The notes under the pieces are model-generated. The model saw only the letters and a program-made list of their open reading frames with translations. It was not told the DNA's origin and searched no databases. A DNA stretch of 13,232 nucleotides from Desulfotomaculaceae bacterium (GTDB taxonomy: Bacteria; Bacillota; Desulfotomaculia; Desulfotomaculales; Pelotomaculaceae), in assembly GCA_028704035.1 (NCBI GenBank), contig JAQVLS010000021.1:1-13232 (forward strand), in the 5' to 3' direction. This document shows positions 1 through 6,956 of this stretch, piece by piece (the first letter of the stretch is position 1; every line of letters begins with the position of its first letter). Position numbers and translations under genes: made by a program.

Positions 1-1054
1 GGCAGGTTTCGCTAGTGAAAATTTCCTTCACCAGATGATCCTGGTTAAAAAGATCAGCAAACTTATTTGGACGCAGACCCGATACTTCATTCTGGACACG
101 CATCCACAGGGCCTCATAGGACTTAAACCCTCTTTTCTCGTCGTGAATTAATTCCGTCCGCCCGGCAAAGACAAAAAATGCCCCCTCGAATCCGGCAAAG
201 TCGTCCACCAGCTGCCGCAGGCTCTCGTAGACCTCGTTGCGGGCGGCCTTGCCGTATAGCGCCCGCCCTTCGGGCCCGCGCTCAAGCAACGCGCTTAGAT
301 CATCCACCACCGCGCATAGTCCCGGTCGGCCGCAGAGCCGCAGCAAATGGAGAAAAGACACCATCATGTGCCTGGCGTTATATTTATCGATACGTGTAAA
401 AATCCTCAAAGGCTTTAAAGACCTGGCGGGTACCTGTCTGCCTTTCAGCCATTCCTGCAGGGTTTCCTTCTGCCCATCCGCCAACCGGCGCGAACCCAGG
501 TGATGAGCACAAAGCTGAGTAAACGCCATCGCAAAGTTATGGTTTATTTTCCCATCCAGGTAAAGCCCGTCAAGCTTTTCCTGGATCTCGCGCCGCAAAC
601 TGTCCGGCGCCCGGCCCCGCTCCTGCGCCCAGGCAAAGAGATCCTGCTCCGGATTAAGCTGAATAGGTTCATAACCCAGGCTTCCTATTACATTATCGCA
701 ATAAGATGACACCAAGGATTCCACATCCACTGCTTCCAACACGGCCTGGTAGAGCGAGTCAAACTTATTTAGACGCATTTGGCGGGCACTTGTAAAAAAT
801 GTGACATAGCCCAACTGCCGGGCCTCTTCCAGTAGCAGGAGGAGGGCGTGCGTCTTACCAGAGCCCGGCTTGCCGGTGAGAAATTTCACTTTGCTGCCGC
901 CGCAAGCGATATAATCGTCCAAATAGCAATCCCGCCAGAACTGCCAGATACCCTCCTGCTCTCCTAGCGTGATTGATTTAAGCACCTGCAGATCCAGCGG
1001 CGGCTCACCGCGTCTCAGGCTTTCCAGCGCTGATTCCCTGAATGCCGGCTCCAA
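1..1054 (-). CDS. BrxD-like (DUF2791) P-loop ATPase, 3' end outside the window
   Basis: This open frame of 351 codons runs off the left edge. It starts with TTG at 1052-1054, behind a strong AAGGAGGGA site (1061-1069) lying inside the last codons of the upstream gene. Seen: Walker A GKPGSGKT at residues 61-68, and a Walker B-like strand LCAVVDD with VVDD at 249-252. Past it come segments (NEVYESLRQLVDDF, FFVFAGRTELI, KRGFKSYEALWMRV) that read like the BrxD/DUF2791 family pattern of an NLR-containing helix, a sensor-1 strand and a G-F-x-S-Y-x-A-L motif. Known: BrxD is an ATPase of some BREX phage-defence systems, and related ATPases occur in other predicted defence loci. Odd: the second Walker B acid is Asp rather than the usual Glu. 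Only four nucleotides separate it from the upstream stop codon, so the two genes are probably co-translated. No methylase, PglZ or helicase is visible, so membership of a BREX locus is unproven. Family assignment is from recognition of motifs, not from a search. Confidence 0.8.
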   Translation of the reverse strand, partial: MEPAFRESALESLRRGEPPLDLQVLKSITLGEQEGIWQFWRDCYLDDYIACGGSKVKFLTGKPGSGKTHALLLLLEEARQLGYVTFFTSARQMRLNKFDSLYQAVLEAVDVESLVSSYCDNVIGSLGYEPIQLNPEQDLFAWAQERGRAPDSLRREIQEKLDGLYLDGKINHNFAMAFTQLCAHHLGSRRLADGQKETLQEWLKGRQVPARSLKPLRIFTRIDKYNARHMMVSFLHLLRLCGRPGLCAVVDDLSALLERGPEGRALYGKAARNEVYESLRQLVDDFAGFEGAFFVFAGRTELIHDEKRGFKSYEALWMRVQNEVSGLRPNKFADLFNQDHLVKEIFTSETC

Positions 1055-1057
1055 AGC

Positions 1058-1852
1058 CTATCCCTCCTTATAAAACTTCATCACACCAAAGCGTTGTGCC
1101 TGCCCCCGGGCGTCCAGGACCACCATCGCCTGCCTAGTGTTACGCACATTACCCAGCCAGAGCCTCCTGCCGTCCGGCGCGCTCAAACAGCCGCTTTTCA
1201 GGACCCGGTGCAAGTCGAAGGCAAATAACTGCGCTGGATAATCACGTTTTTGCCGTGGTAAAGGAGTGAGGATGTTATAGACATCTTTCAGCAGAACTTC
1301 CTGCTCGCTGACATCAATCTTAGTCTTGGCAATCTGTTTAGCCATTTCTGTATCGTATGCCGCCGCCAGGGACTGGAGAAAACGCTGGGTGTCGAAAGAA
1401 GCCGCGTTTAAACGTTCAATGCTTTTCTTCAAATGCGCGGCCAGGACGCCGGGACGCAGGTTGCGGTAGACACGGTCGTCGATGGTGACCATCTCTTTTT
1501 CCGGCAGGGCCTGAATTTTAAAGGGAAGGACTTCGTAAACCGGGTATTCCGTTTCAACGGCCAGGTTTTCCGCTGCCAGGGCTTCCATAAAGCCCCTGTG
1601 AAATTCTTCTTGCAGATAAACCTGCAGATTAAAAGACGGCAGCTTCTCCTGTAAGCCCTGCAGTGTTTCCTGCTGTTTGTTCAGCAATTCTCCGTAGCGG
1701 GTCATAGCCTGCTGCAGGGCTCCCATGTTGCCCCCGTCACCCGCTGTTTTCATCCGCCTGACCACATTAGGCATACTGCGGTGAGTAGTGTTAAGGCTTT
1801 TGAAGTCTTCCGGCAACGTTTGGTCCAAAAATTCATCAAGAGTCTGCGACAT
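1058..1852 (-). CDS. Unrecognised 264-aa coiled-coil protein, partner of the BrxD-like ATPase
   Basis: I do not recognise this family. The protein has an acidic N-terminus, a glutamine-rich amphipathic helix likely to form a coiled coil (about residues 43-72), a middle alpha/beta part, and a C-terminal part (about 185-264). That last part includes YPAQLFAFDLHRVL, RRLWLGNVR and QAMVVLDARGQ and looks like a small beta-rich domain. There is no signal peptide, membrane segment or obvious catalytic motif. The start is the ATG at 1850-1852; its ribosome site is weak (a GGGG run about 11 bases upstream). The stop codon is three bases from the start of the BrxD-like ATPase gene, whose ribosome site lies in this gene's last codons, which argues for a fixed functional pair. 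It is first in its operon, behind a promoter at 1913-1942. A structural or substrate-recognition role in a defence-type complex is inference only. Confidence 0.85.
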   Translation of the reverse strand: MSQTLDEFLDQTLPEDFKSLNTTHRSMPNVVRRMKTAGDGGNMGALQQAMTRYGELLNKQQETLQGLQEKLPSFNLQVYLQEEFHRGFMEALAAENLAVETEYPVYEVLPFKIQALPEKEMVTIDDRVYRNLRPGVLAAHLKKSIERLNAASFDTQRFLQSLAAAYDTEMAKQIAKTKIDVSEQEVLLKDVYNILTPLPRQKRDYPAQLFAFDLHRVLKSGCLSAPDGRRLWLGNVRNTRQAMVVLDARGQAQRFGVMKFYKEG

Positions 1853-1912
1853 GTATTAAAAACACCCCACGAAAATCTGACAGAATATGTTATCCTTCTT
1901 CAATAGCAATAG

Positions 1913-1942
1913 ATTATCCTTCTCTTTATTTGTAATCTTCAA
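1913..1942 (-). promoter_or_regulatory. Probable promoter for the coiled-coil/ATPase pair
   Basis: Reading the minus strand, TTGAAG (1937-1942) and GATAAT (1913-1918) are separated by 18 bases, giving a plausible sigma-A promoter about 60 bases upstream of the start codon. The -35 box begins immediately after the T-run of the preceding terminator. Confidence 0.45.
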
Positions 1943-1945
1943 GAG

Positions 1946-1978
1946 AAAAAAATTGGTAATCAATGGGACACTACCAAT
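1946..1978 (-). terminator. Intrinsic terminator of the HEAT-like gene
   Basis: On the minus strand, ATTGGTA (1972-1978) pairs with TACCAAT (1952-1958) and is followed by a run of T residues (1946-1952). It lies 37 bases past the stop codon of the 203-residue gene and separates it from the next transcription unit. Confidence 0.65.
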
Positions 1979-2014
1979 GATCTTCCTCCCTGGATTCTCC
2001 ACCCTGGTTCTTCA

Positions 2015-2626
2015 TTACCACATCATTGACTTAATTTGTTTTTTATCATTTTGGTCAAGTAAATCCCCGGCCAGCGCTAAACTAATAAATTGTTCAACCT
2101 CATCCGGATACCAGCCTTTTCTTATTACCATAAGCACTTCTAAAATATCGATTAATACCGGTTTCCTTATTGTTTCTTCAATATTCGGGATGCTGACAGA
2201 TATCAGCCTGTCGGCAATATTTAAATACAGTTGTTTCTTATAGGGAAGAATCTGATGTAAAGACTGGATACACTGACGTATTACAACAGGGTTTTTGTCA
2301 TTCAGGCACAGCAGGTATGCATCGATTGCCTCATCGATTTTATTTTTCCTATCCCATTTTGTATTAGCAGCAATAAGCATAATGCCAATGCTTCTCTGCT
2401 CGGGGTGATCGCTTTTGAGTTTCCCCTCAAACACATGCCAAAAAGGGTACACATCATTATGGTTTAAAGAGCGATCTTGCAGTAAGAGCAGTGCCTTGTT
2501 CCTAATTTTCCGGTCTTTTTCCTTTAACCACCCCACGAGTAGCTGTATATCATTTTCATCAATAGCTTCGGCCGCTTCCTGTATGGTATTTTGCTCAATT
2601 TCCAACAGTTTTTCCATGGTTATCAT
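2015..2626 (-). CDS. Small all-helical HEAT-like protein of unknown function
   Basis: This 203-residue protein starts at ATG 2624-2626 behind AGGAGGGA (2634-2641), seven bases upstream. The sequence is a string of amphipathic helices with recurring patterns such as LLVGWLKEKDRKIRNKALLLL, and AIDAYLLCLNDKNPVVIRQCI followed by QSLHQIL. This spacing fits HEAT-type alpha-solenoid repeats, roughly at residues 25-60 and 95-135. HEAT-like repeats usually serve as protein or nucleic-acid contact surfaces. There is no signal peptide, membrane segment or catalytic motif, so it is probably cytoplasmic. It is transcribed alone, between its own promoter (2682-2710) and terminator (1946-1978). It is more AT-rich than the gene pair downstream. 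The repeat assignment is by eye; the function is unknown. Confidence 0.8.
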   Translation of the reverse strand: MITMEKLLEIEQNTIQEAAEAIDENDIQLLVGWLKEKDRKIRNKALLLLQDRSLNHNDVYPFWHVFEGKLKSDHPEQRSIGIMLIAANTKWDRKNKIDEAIDAYLLCLNDKNPVVIRQCIQSLHQILPYKKQLYLNIADRLISVSIPNIEETIRKPVLIDILEVLMVIRKGWYPDEVEQFISLALAGDLLDQNDKKQIKSMMW

Positions 2627-2681
2627 GTAAATTTCCCTCCTGCTCGTGGCAATATGAACTTAAACGATGCTTTTTATTGAT

Positions 2682-2710
2682 ATTATAGAGGTTGACAATT
2701 CCTTTGGCAA
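2682..2710 (-). promoter_or_regulatory. Promoter of the HEAT-like gene
   Basis: On the minus strand, TTGCCA (2705-2710) and a perfect TATAAT (2682-2687) are 17 bases apart, a near-consensus sigma-A promoter. Initiation would fall about 50 bases before the ATG at 2626. Confidence 0.65.
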
Positions 2711-2720
2711 TGAGCGCCGG

Positions 2721-2820
2721 GATGCATAAAGCCTCCGGGCCGGGCCTGCCGTTCCGGCAAAGTACACTGCCAGGTTTAGTCCTGCGTCCCTGGCGAGGGC
2801 TTAACGGGTTGCTCCTCTCC
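2721..2820. other. GC-rich foldable island, possible structured RNA or relic
   Basis: In otherwise AT-rich intergenic DNA, this 100-base segment is GC-rich and can form a three-way junction. The closing stem is AAGCCTC (2729-2735) with GAGGGCTT (2795-2802), with one bulge. One arm is TGCCG/CGGCA (2747-2751/2755-2759) with a three-base loop. The other is GCCAGG/CCTGGC (2769-2774/2789-2794). There is no open frame and no T-run. I could not match it to a known riboswitch. It lies between divergent genes, so the transcribed strand is unclear. Confidence 0.35.
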
Positions 2821-2852
2821 GCTTATAAACATCTTGTTGGTATTTTAACTGG

Positions 2853-2881
2853 TTGACAAAAGCCTGATAGTATTGTATGTT
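2853..2881 (+). promoter_or_regulatory. Probable promoter of the 95-aa gene
   Basis: A consensus TTGACA (2853-2858) and TATGTT (2876-2881) are separated by 17 bases. The transcript would begin about 115 bases before the ATG at 3003, leaving an AT-rich leader in which I see no clear stem-loop. Confidence 0.5.
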
Positions 2882-3002
2882 AAAATTAAAACATACTAAA
2901 TTAATAATATTAATAGTGATTGCCACGTTTTAACACCCTATTGTAACTATTGGCATTAACTGCATAGTCCAATAATTATAAACCCGGTGAGGAGGTGCTA
3001 GA

Positions 3003-3290
3003 ATGGACCCAACAGAAAGGATGCAAGATGGGTATGATCAAAAAGCAATTGAACAACTCAACCAGACTATAGCTTTCACAGATACGAAAATATTTTGGAA
3101 AGATGGTTATGGTTGGACGTCCCGCTATTGGGAAAGCCTAAAAGACACGGGATGGAAATTGGTTCCGTCACCCTTAGATCCAGATTATGTTGTTGCTCTG
3201 GATGAACACGGCGAAGAGTGCCTTGCGGCTGGCCCTGGCAGGGTACCTTTGTTGCAGCTGTTAACCAACTATTTTATTGGCGGCGGTTAG
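3003..3290 (+). CDS. Orphan 95-aa protein with a C-terminal Gly-Gly-Gly tail
   Basis: The ATG at 3003 follows AGGAGGTG (2990-2997) with a five-base gap, an excellent ribosome site that supports real translation. I do not recognise the protein. It is hydrophilic and aromatic-rich in the middle (FWKDGYGWTSRYW, then GWKLVPSPLDPDYVVALD), and its C-terminus reads LLQLLTNYFIGGG. There is no signal peptide. Ending in Gly-Gly is the hallmark of proteins adenylated by E1-like enzymes (ThiS, MoaD and ubiquitin-like proteins), and the next gene, 229 bases downstream on the same strand, encodes such an enzyme. However, the body of the protein shows no ThiS or MoaD motifs, so a sulfur-carrier or modifier role is a hypothesis. 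It could also be an unrelated small protein. Confidence 0.75.
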   Translation: MDPTERMQDGYDQKAIEQLNQTIAFTDTKIFWKDGYGWTSRYWESLKDTGWKLVPSPLDPDYVVALDEHGEECLAAGPGRVPLLQLLTNYFIGGG

Positions 3291-3380
3291 AATTAAGCCC
3301 GCAATGACTGGTCCCGCGATAACATCAACGCAGATTCGATACTAGGCACGCGCTGCGGCAAAGAGGTAATGGCTGCCGTC

Positions 3381-3438
3381 AGCGGTGCGGTTAGGAGCGA
3401 TGTGGTGCGCCTGATTCAGAGCCGCACCGCTATCGCTC
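3381..3438 (+). promoter_or_regulatory. Two competing stem-loops upstream of the E1-like gene
   Basis: Stem A pairs 3381-3390 (AGCGGTGCGG) with 3422-3431, a perfect 10-bp match. Stem B pairs GAGCGAT (3395-3401), inside the loop of A, with ATCGCTC (3432-3438), immediately after A. Because no bases separate the 3' halves, both full stems probably cannot form at once, so they look like alternatives. No T-run follows either stem. The location in the gap before the MoeB/ThiF-like gene suggests leader control, but this is inferred. Confidence 0.4.
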
Positions 3439-3474
3439 TAAATATATATATGGGTTTTTGCTTGAAAGAAGCGC

Positions 3475-3486
3475 ACCGGCGCCGGT
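3475..3486. repeat. Perfect 12-bp palindrome
   Basis: ACCGGCGCCGGT is perfectly self-complementary and lies 34 bases before the TTG start of the E1-like gene. It could be a protein-binding site or chance in a GC-rich stretch; nothing else supports a function. Confidence 0.3.
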
Positions 3487-3519
3487 CACTAATCCGGGAT
3501 TAAAAGAAGGTGTAATGTT

Positions 3520-4296
3520 TTGAGTTTAACGAAAGACCAGTTAGACCGTTATAGCAGGCATATTGTCCTGGACGGGGTAGGATCCAGTGGCCAGGAAAAA
3601 ATCCTCGCCGGCAGGGCACTAATGATCGGAGCGGGGGGATTGGCTTCTCCCGCGGCCTATTACCTGGCTGCAGCAGGGGTGGGGACCATCGGCCTTATTG
3701 ATGACGATGTTGTAAGCATCTCCAATCTGCAAAGACAGATCCTGCACTTCACAAACGACGTTGACAGGCCAAAGGTTGTTTCTGCCAAAGAAAAGCTGGC
3801 AGCAATGAATCCCGAGTGCCGGGTGGTAACTTACCATGAAAGGCTGACGGCATCGAATGTAATGGAAATAATTAAAGACTTTGATGTTGTTGTTGATTGT
3901 ACCGACAACTTTGAGACCAGATTTCTGGCTAACGATGCCTGTGTCCAGGCTAAGAAGCCGTTTTTCCACGGCGCGGTGCTAAGATTTTTTGGCCAGGCTA
4001 TGACTATTTTACCAGGGGGGGAGGGACCATGCTACCGCTGTGTTTTTAATTCGCCGCCGCCGCCCGCCAAAGTACGGACTAGTGCTCAGGTGGGCATAAT
4101 GGGCGTTCTCCCGGGGACGATCGGTACTATTCAGGCCACCGAGGTTCTGAAGTATTTTCTGGGGATAGGTGACTTACTGGTAGGTAAGATGTTGTCATAC
4201 AATGCCCTGACTATGGAATTCAGCAAAATCGAAATTGGGAAAAATCCAAACTGCCCTGCCTGTGGGGATCCAGTGGGCGTTCATAGGCGTTCATAA
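3520..4296 (+). CDS. E1-like adenylyltransferase of the MoeB/ThiF/HesA family
   Basis: This 258-residue protein has the usual length for MoeB/ThiF. Such enzymes use ATP to adenylate the C-terminal glycine of a small ubiquitin-like protein (MoaD, ThiS) before sulfur transfer in molybdopterin or thiamine synthesis. Seen: Rossmann nucleotide loop GAGGLASP (37-44), R13, the DDDVVSISNLQRQ segment with R72, K85, and DCTDN (126-130), covering the adenylation residues known from E. coli MoeB. Two zinc-type CxxC pairs are present at 171-174 (CYRC) and 245-248 (CPAC). Odd: where MoeB and ThiF carry a conserved Cys (TCxxAG) this protein has Ser188 (TSAQVG), so a persulfide or thioester step at that site is unlikely. 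The start is TTG at 3520 with GAAGG nine bases upstream; an ATG at 3515 leads only to a three-codon frame. No other thi or moa genes are nearby, so MoeB versus ThiF cannot be decided. The gene upstream encodes a small protein ending in GGG. Confidence 0.92.
   Translation: MSLTKDQLDRYSRHIVLDGVGSSGQEKILAGRALMIGAGGLASPAAYYLAAAGVGTIGLIDDDVVSISNLQRQILHFTNDVDRPKVVSAKEKLAAMNPECRVVTYHERLTASNVMEIIKDFDVVVDCTDNFETRFLANDACVQAKKPFFHGAVLRFFGQAMTILPGGEGPCYRCVFNSPPPPAKVRTSAQVGIMGVLPGTIGTIQATEVLKYFLGIGDLLVGKMLSYNALTMEFSKIEIGKNPNCPACGDPVGVHRRS
4276..4295 (+). repeat. 10-bp tandem duplication at the 3' end of the E1-like gene
   Basis: GGCGTTCATA occurs twice in direct succession. It spans the last codons (VHRRS) and creates the TAA stop. 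With one unit removed, the frame would read on for a few more codons to a TGA about 20 bases downstream. Confidence 0.7.
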
Positions 4297-4336
4297 AGGA
4301 AAGAACTATTGACGCATCAATAAGTATATCTTTGTG

Positions 4337-4378
4337 ATACACAGAGCCGGGGCTGTTTCCAGCCCCGGCTCTGTGTAT
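4337..4378. terminator. Bidirectional stem-loop between convergent genes
   Basis: A perfect 19-bp stem (4337-4355 with 4360-4378) closes a four-base TTTC loop. It sits between the stop of the E1-like gene (4296) and the stop of the convergent SLH gene (4384). Neither side has a good T-run, but its strength and place indicate a shared terminator or transcript-end stabiliser. Confidence 0.75.
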
Positions 4379-4383
4379 GCGGG

Positions 4384-6690
4384 TTAATTGCTTTGCAGCA
4401 TTCTGACCAGAGACTGTGCAGCCTCGCCCCTGGTGACCACTGCTTTAGGTTTAAATTGTCCGGCTGCCGGCTCAATCAGGCCGAGTCCTGCTGCCAGCGC
4501 CACATGTCCCCTGAGGTGTTCAGAGATGGCGCCGGCGTCGCTGAAATCAAGCTTATAGATATCGCCCAGCCTGGCCACTTTATATAAATTCATGGTATGG
4601 ATAGTGAGACGGGCCAAAATCTCGCGGTTGACAGGCAGATCAGGGTCGGGGTTTTCCCCGGCCTGGATGATGCCCAAACGCGCCGCCATTTTATAATACT
4701 GCTGATACCACGGCTCCTGCCCGGCAGCACCCTCACGGTAGACCGGCGCCGGTACCCAGGCGCTGCTTTTAACCAGCATCGTGATTAGTTCTGCTTGAGT
4801 AACGGCGTCATCCGGGCGGAATTTACCGCCGGCGGTGGTTACTATCCCCGACCGGGCCAGCGATTCTACCGCTTCACGCGCGGGATGTCCGTCCAGATCG
4901 GTAAGTTTTTGATCTTTATAAGATGGGGTAACAACACTGCCATTGTAATTAAGCAGTTGACCGGTAAAGGCGTTCAGCATGGTAAAGTTCTTGTCTGCAG
5001 TGTGGTAGGCCAGGTAGATTTCATCTTTACTTTCCCCGCGTATCTTCAAGTAAGTAGGCTCCAACCACAACCGCAGGTAGGCCGCGCTCAAAGGGGCCTC
5101 CTTAAGATATATATCTGCGGCCTTCTCCATGCCCATTACCCCTTGCTGATCGGGGAACACAACATCCCACCAGGTCATCCGGTAACTGGTGATTTCGCCC
5201 GTGGCGCTGTCCACAACCACGTTGAAACCGTTATCAGGAAACTGTACGCCTTTGGCCTGGCGGACCCAGTTAAAATTGTAAGCGATGGGCTGAGGCGCGC
5301 CTCCTCCCATTATGGGGTAGTAATCCGGCCTACAATTAATGTAAACCACCTCGCCCCATCTGCCGGGCTGGGCTTTTTTAATATAATTCCCGGCGATTTT
5401 AAGGGCTTCTTCTTCGTTGAATTTTACTCCCGAAGATTTTGCCGACTCGTAATAAATGGGGTAGGCGCCGGTATTAAACGAGATTAGTTCGCCGCCGGCG
5501 GCGTTCACTGCAATATCCATCATCTTGCGTTCCGTATTGCTCCCGGCCTCCCAGCTAAAATGCCAGGTTTTTAGGTCGTTAAATAAATAGTCCTGCTCCA
5601 GCCTGCTGTTGATCAGGACATAATCACCAGGCACCGGCACAGCGGTTGTGGCCAATTTCAGAGCCTTATCTTTAGAAAGCAGGTTCTTGGCCTCTCCAAC
5701 GGCAGCTTCCTCCATGGGGGAAAGAGGCATGGCCTCATTGCGGCTCATCTCCTTCATGGCGCCACCGCCCCCAGCCATGTCATACCCGTAGAAATCGTTC
5801 TCTCTGCTGAGGACCTTGCCGTTAAGGGCGTTGATTATCACCCGGTCCCGCTGGCCCGGCAGACGGTAAACCAGCTTCAGAGGCGCCTTGCTGCCACCTG
5901 GTACACGTTCCCGGAAATAATACAATTGCGGACCGGCTTCACTGCGGAATACCTGTTCGGCCTGCTGACGGCTGATCATGCCGGCTGTGGCAGGGAATCC
6001 CCCGGTGTCGTCCCAGCTCAGATCAAATCTTGTCACCTGGCCGGTGTCACCGCTTATAGAAATGTCGATTCTATTCTCGGCAAAAGGAAAACCGTTGACA
6101 ATCCTGGCGTACTCGTACCGGTATTCCACCTGGCCGCGCTTGACCAGAGGGAGCGGCTGGTAATCATAATCCCGGGCAGGCTGCAGCCTGGTCGATTTAA
6201 AGCGTTCCGGCTGTAGTTTTTGTGCCAGCGCGGCAGCTGTGCCTGCCAGCTGCTCCCTGGAGTACTTCGGCAGCCCCTGAAATTCCTGGCCGGGTTCAGT
6301 GGGAATCCATGACCCCATATTCCAGATGTCTCCCGTCACACTGTCAACACGCACATGCATTTCACCGCCCTGTTCATCAGAGCAGTACCAGCGCAGGCTC
6401 CAGAACGATCCGCTGTCACTTTGATCAAACCCCGTTGAAAATTCATTTAAATTTTCCGGTACTACAAATGCTTCTTTGGCAATCCCGATCGCCTGCTCCA
6501 GGCTGACTGCCGCCTGTTGTTCTCCTGTGCCTGCCGGCGCCGTATTTTTCAGGTCGGCATTCTGTACCATTTTTGCCACCGGCAGGTCCAGATCTGTTTC
6601 AGCCTGCGCCATCACAGGCAACCAGATGAAGACGCTCAACACCAGCCCGACCAGAAAAGCTTTGATACTAATTTCCGGTAAGGAACCCAT
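4384..6690 (-). CDS. Secreted SLH-domain surface protein with YcdB/PepSY-like repeats
   Basis: The 768-residue product is exported and anchored to the cell wall. Residues 1-30 form a signal peptide with hydrophobic core FLVGLVLSVFIWLPV and cleavage motif AQA. The body holds four repeated units, each with a helix of the type EALKIA and later a beta pair ending in D-S-x-T-G-x-I (for example VVVDSATGEITSY). These resemble the YcdB/YcdC and PepSY-like domains of Firmicutes, whose function is unknown; regulation of extracellular proteases has been proposed for PepSY. The C-terminus (about 596-768) carries three SLH modules with FRPDDAVTQAEL, an unusual middle copy (PVNREILARL) and FKPKAVVTRGEA; SLH modules bind secondary cell-wall polymer. 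I chose the ATG at 6688-6690 because GGGAG lies eight bases upstream; the frame also offers GTG codons at 6694-6699, which sit too close to that site. Its 3' end meets a shared terminator. Confidence 0.9.
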   Translation of the reverse strand: MGSLPEISIKAFLVGLVLSVFIWLPVMAQAETDLDLPVAKMVQNADLKNTAPAGTGEQQAAVSLEQAIGIAKEAFVVPENLNEFSTGFDQSDSGSFWSLRWYCSDEQGGEMHVRVDSVTGDIWNMGSWIPTEPGQEFQGLPKYSREQLAGTAAALAQKLQPERFKSTRLQPARDYDYQPLPLVKRGQVEYRYEYARIVNGFPFAENRIDISISGDTGQVTRFDLSWDDTGGFPATAGMISRQQAEQVFRSEAGPQLYYFRERVPGGSKAPLKLVYRLPGQRDRVIINALNGKVLSRENDFYGYDMAGGGGAMKEMSRNEAMPLSPMEEAAVGEAKNLLSKDKALKLATTAVPVPGDYVLINSRLEQDYLFNDLKTWHFSWEAGSNTERKMMDIAVNAAGGELISFNTGAYPIYYESAKSSGVKFNEEEALKIAGNYIKKAQPGRWGEVVYINCRPDYYPIMGGGAPQPIAYNFNWVRQAKGVQFPDNGFNVVVDSATGEITSYRMTWWDVVFPDQQGVMGMEKAADIYLKEAPLSAAYLRLWLEPTYLKIRGESKDEIYLAYHTADKNFTMLNAFTGQLLNYNGSVVTPSYKDQKLTDLDGHPAREAVESLARSGIVTTAGGKFRPDDAVTQAELITMLVKSSAWVPAPVYREGAAGQEPWYQQYYKMAARLGIIQAGENPDPDLPVNREILARLTIHTMNLYKVARLGDIYKLDFSDAGAISEHLRGHVALAAGLGLIEPAAGQFKPKAVVTRGEAAQSLVRMLQSN

Positions 6691-6725
6691 TTCCACCACT
6701 CCCTTTTAGTAAATTTTATAATAAA

Positions 6726-6748
6726 TCCGTCTTATATAATCAGACGGA
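6726..6748. promoter_or_regulatory. Dyad upstream of the SLH gene
   Basis: TCCGTCT (6726-6732) and AGACGGA (6742-6748) form a 7-bp inverted repeat around an AT-rich nine-base centre, 35 bases before the start codon. It could be an operator or part of the leader. The adjacent AT-rich DNA probably holds the promoter, but no convincing -35/-10 pair can be chosen. Confidence 0.35.
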
Positions 6749-6790
6749 CGTCACCAGAATTTGGTTCAGCGGAAAAACAAAACTAAAGAG

Positions 6791-6878
6791 TGTCAGGGGG
6801 GGATGTCAGGGGGACGGGGTTGTTGACACCCCGGCAAAAGGATGTCAGGGGGACGGGGTTGTTGACACCCCGGCAATA
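6791..6878 (+). repeat. REP-like repeat cluster, forward orientation
   Basis: Two copies of a 25-bp element lie at 6804-6828 and 6843-6867; each starts TGTCAGGGGG and ends TTGTTGACA, with TGTCA/TGACA as terminal inverted repeats. They are part of a 39-bp tandem unit (6801-6839, 6840-6878). A third, truncated copy precedes them (6791-6801). Inside each unit CGGGG and CCCCG can pair to form a hairpin. The same element occurs inverted at 9331-9452. No transposase that could mobilise them is seen in the window. Confidence 0.9.
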
Positions 6879-6911
6879 TTTCACGATTATTTATCGAATA
6901 GAAACATTGCT

Positions 6912-6946
6912 GATGGAAAAACAAGAAGCCCTCATGTTTGAGGGCT
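6912..6946 (-). terminator. Intrinsic terminator of the lipoprotein gene
   Basis: On the minus strand, AGCCCTCA (6939-6946) pairs with TGAGGGCT (6927-6934) over a four-base loop and is followed by TCTTGTTTTT. It lies 10 bases after the stop codon. Confidence 0.8.
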
Positions 6947-6956
6947 GGGTAACCGG

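Noticed and set aside
178..709. Three overlapping plus-strand frames of 69-88 codons
   Set aside because: They are antisense to the BrxD-like ATPase, which has clear motifs and a strong ribosome site.
2721..2820. Cobalamin or molybdenum-cofactor riboswitch
   Set aside because: The conserved boxes of those classes, as I know them, are not present, despite the MoeB/ThiF-like gene nearby.
3381..3438. A stable H-type pseudoknot
   Set aside because: With zero bases between the 3' halves and only four in the first loop, the two full stems cannot be joined sterically, so competition is more likely.
4795..5487. A 230-codon plus-strand frame inside the SLH gene
   Set aside because: It is antisense to a well-supported secreted protein and shows no domain of its own.
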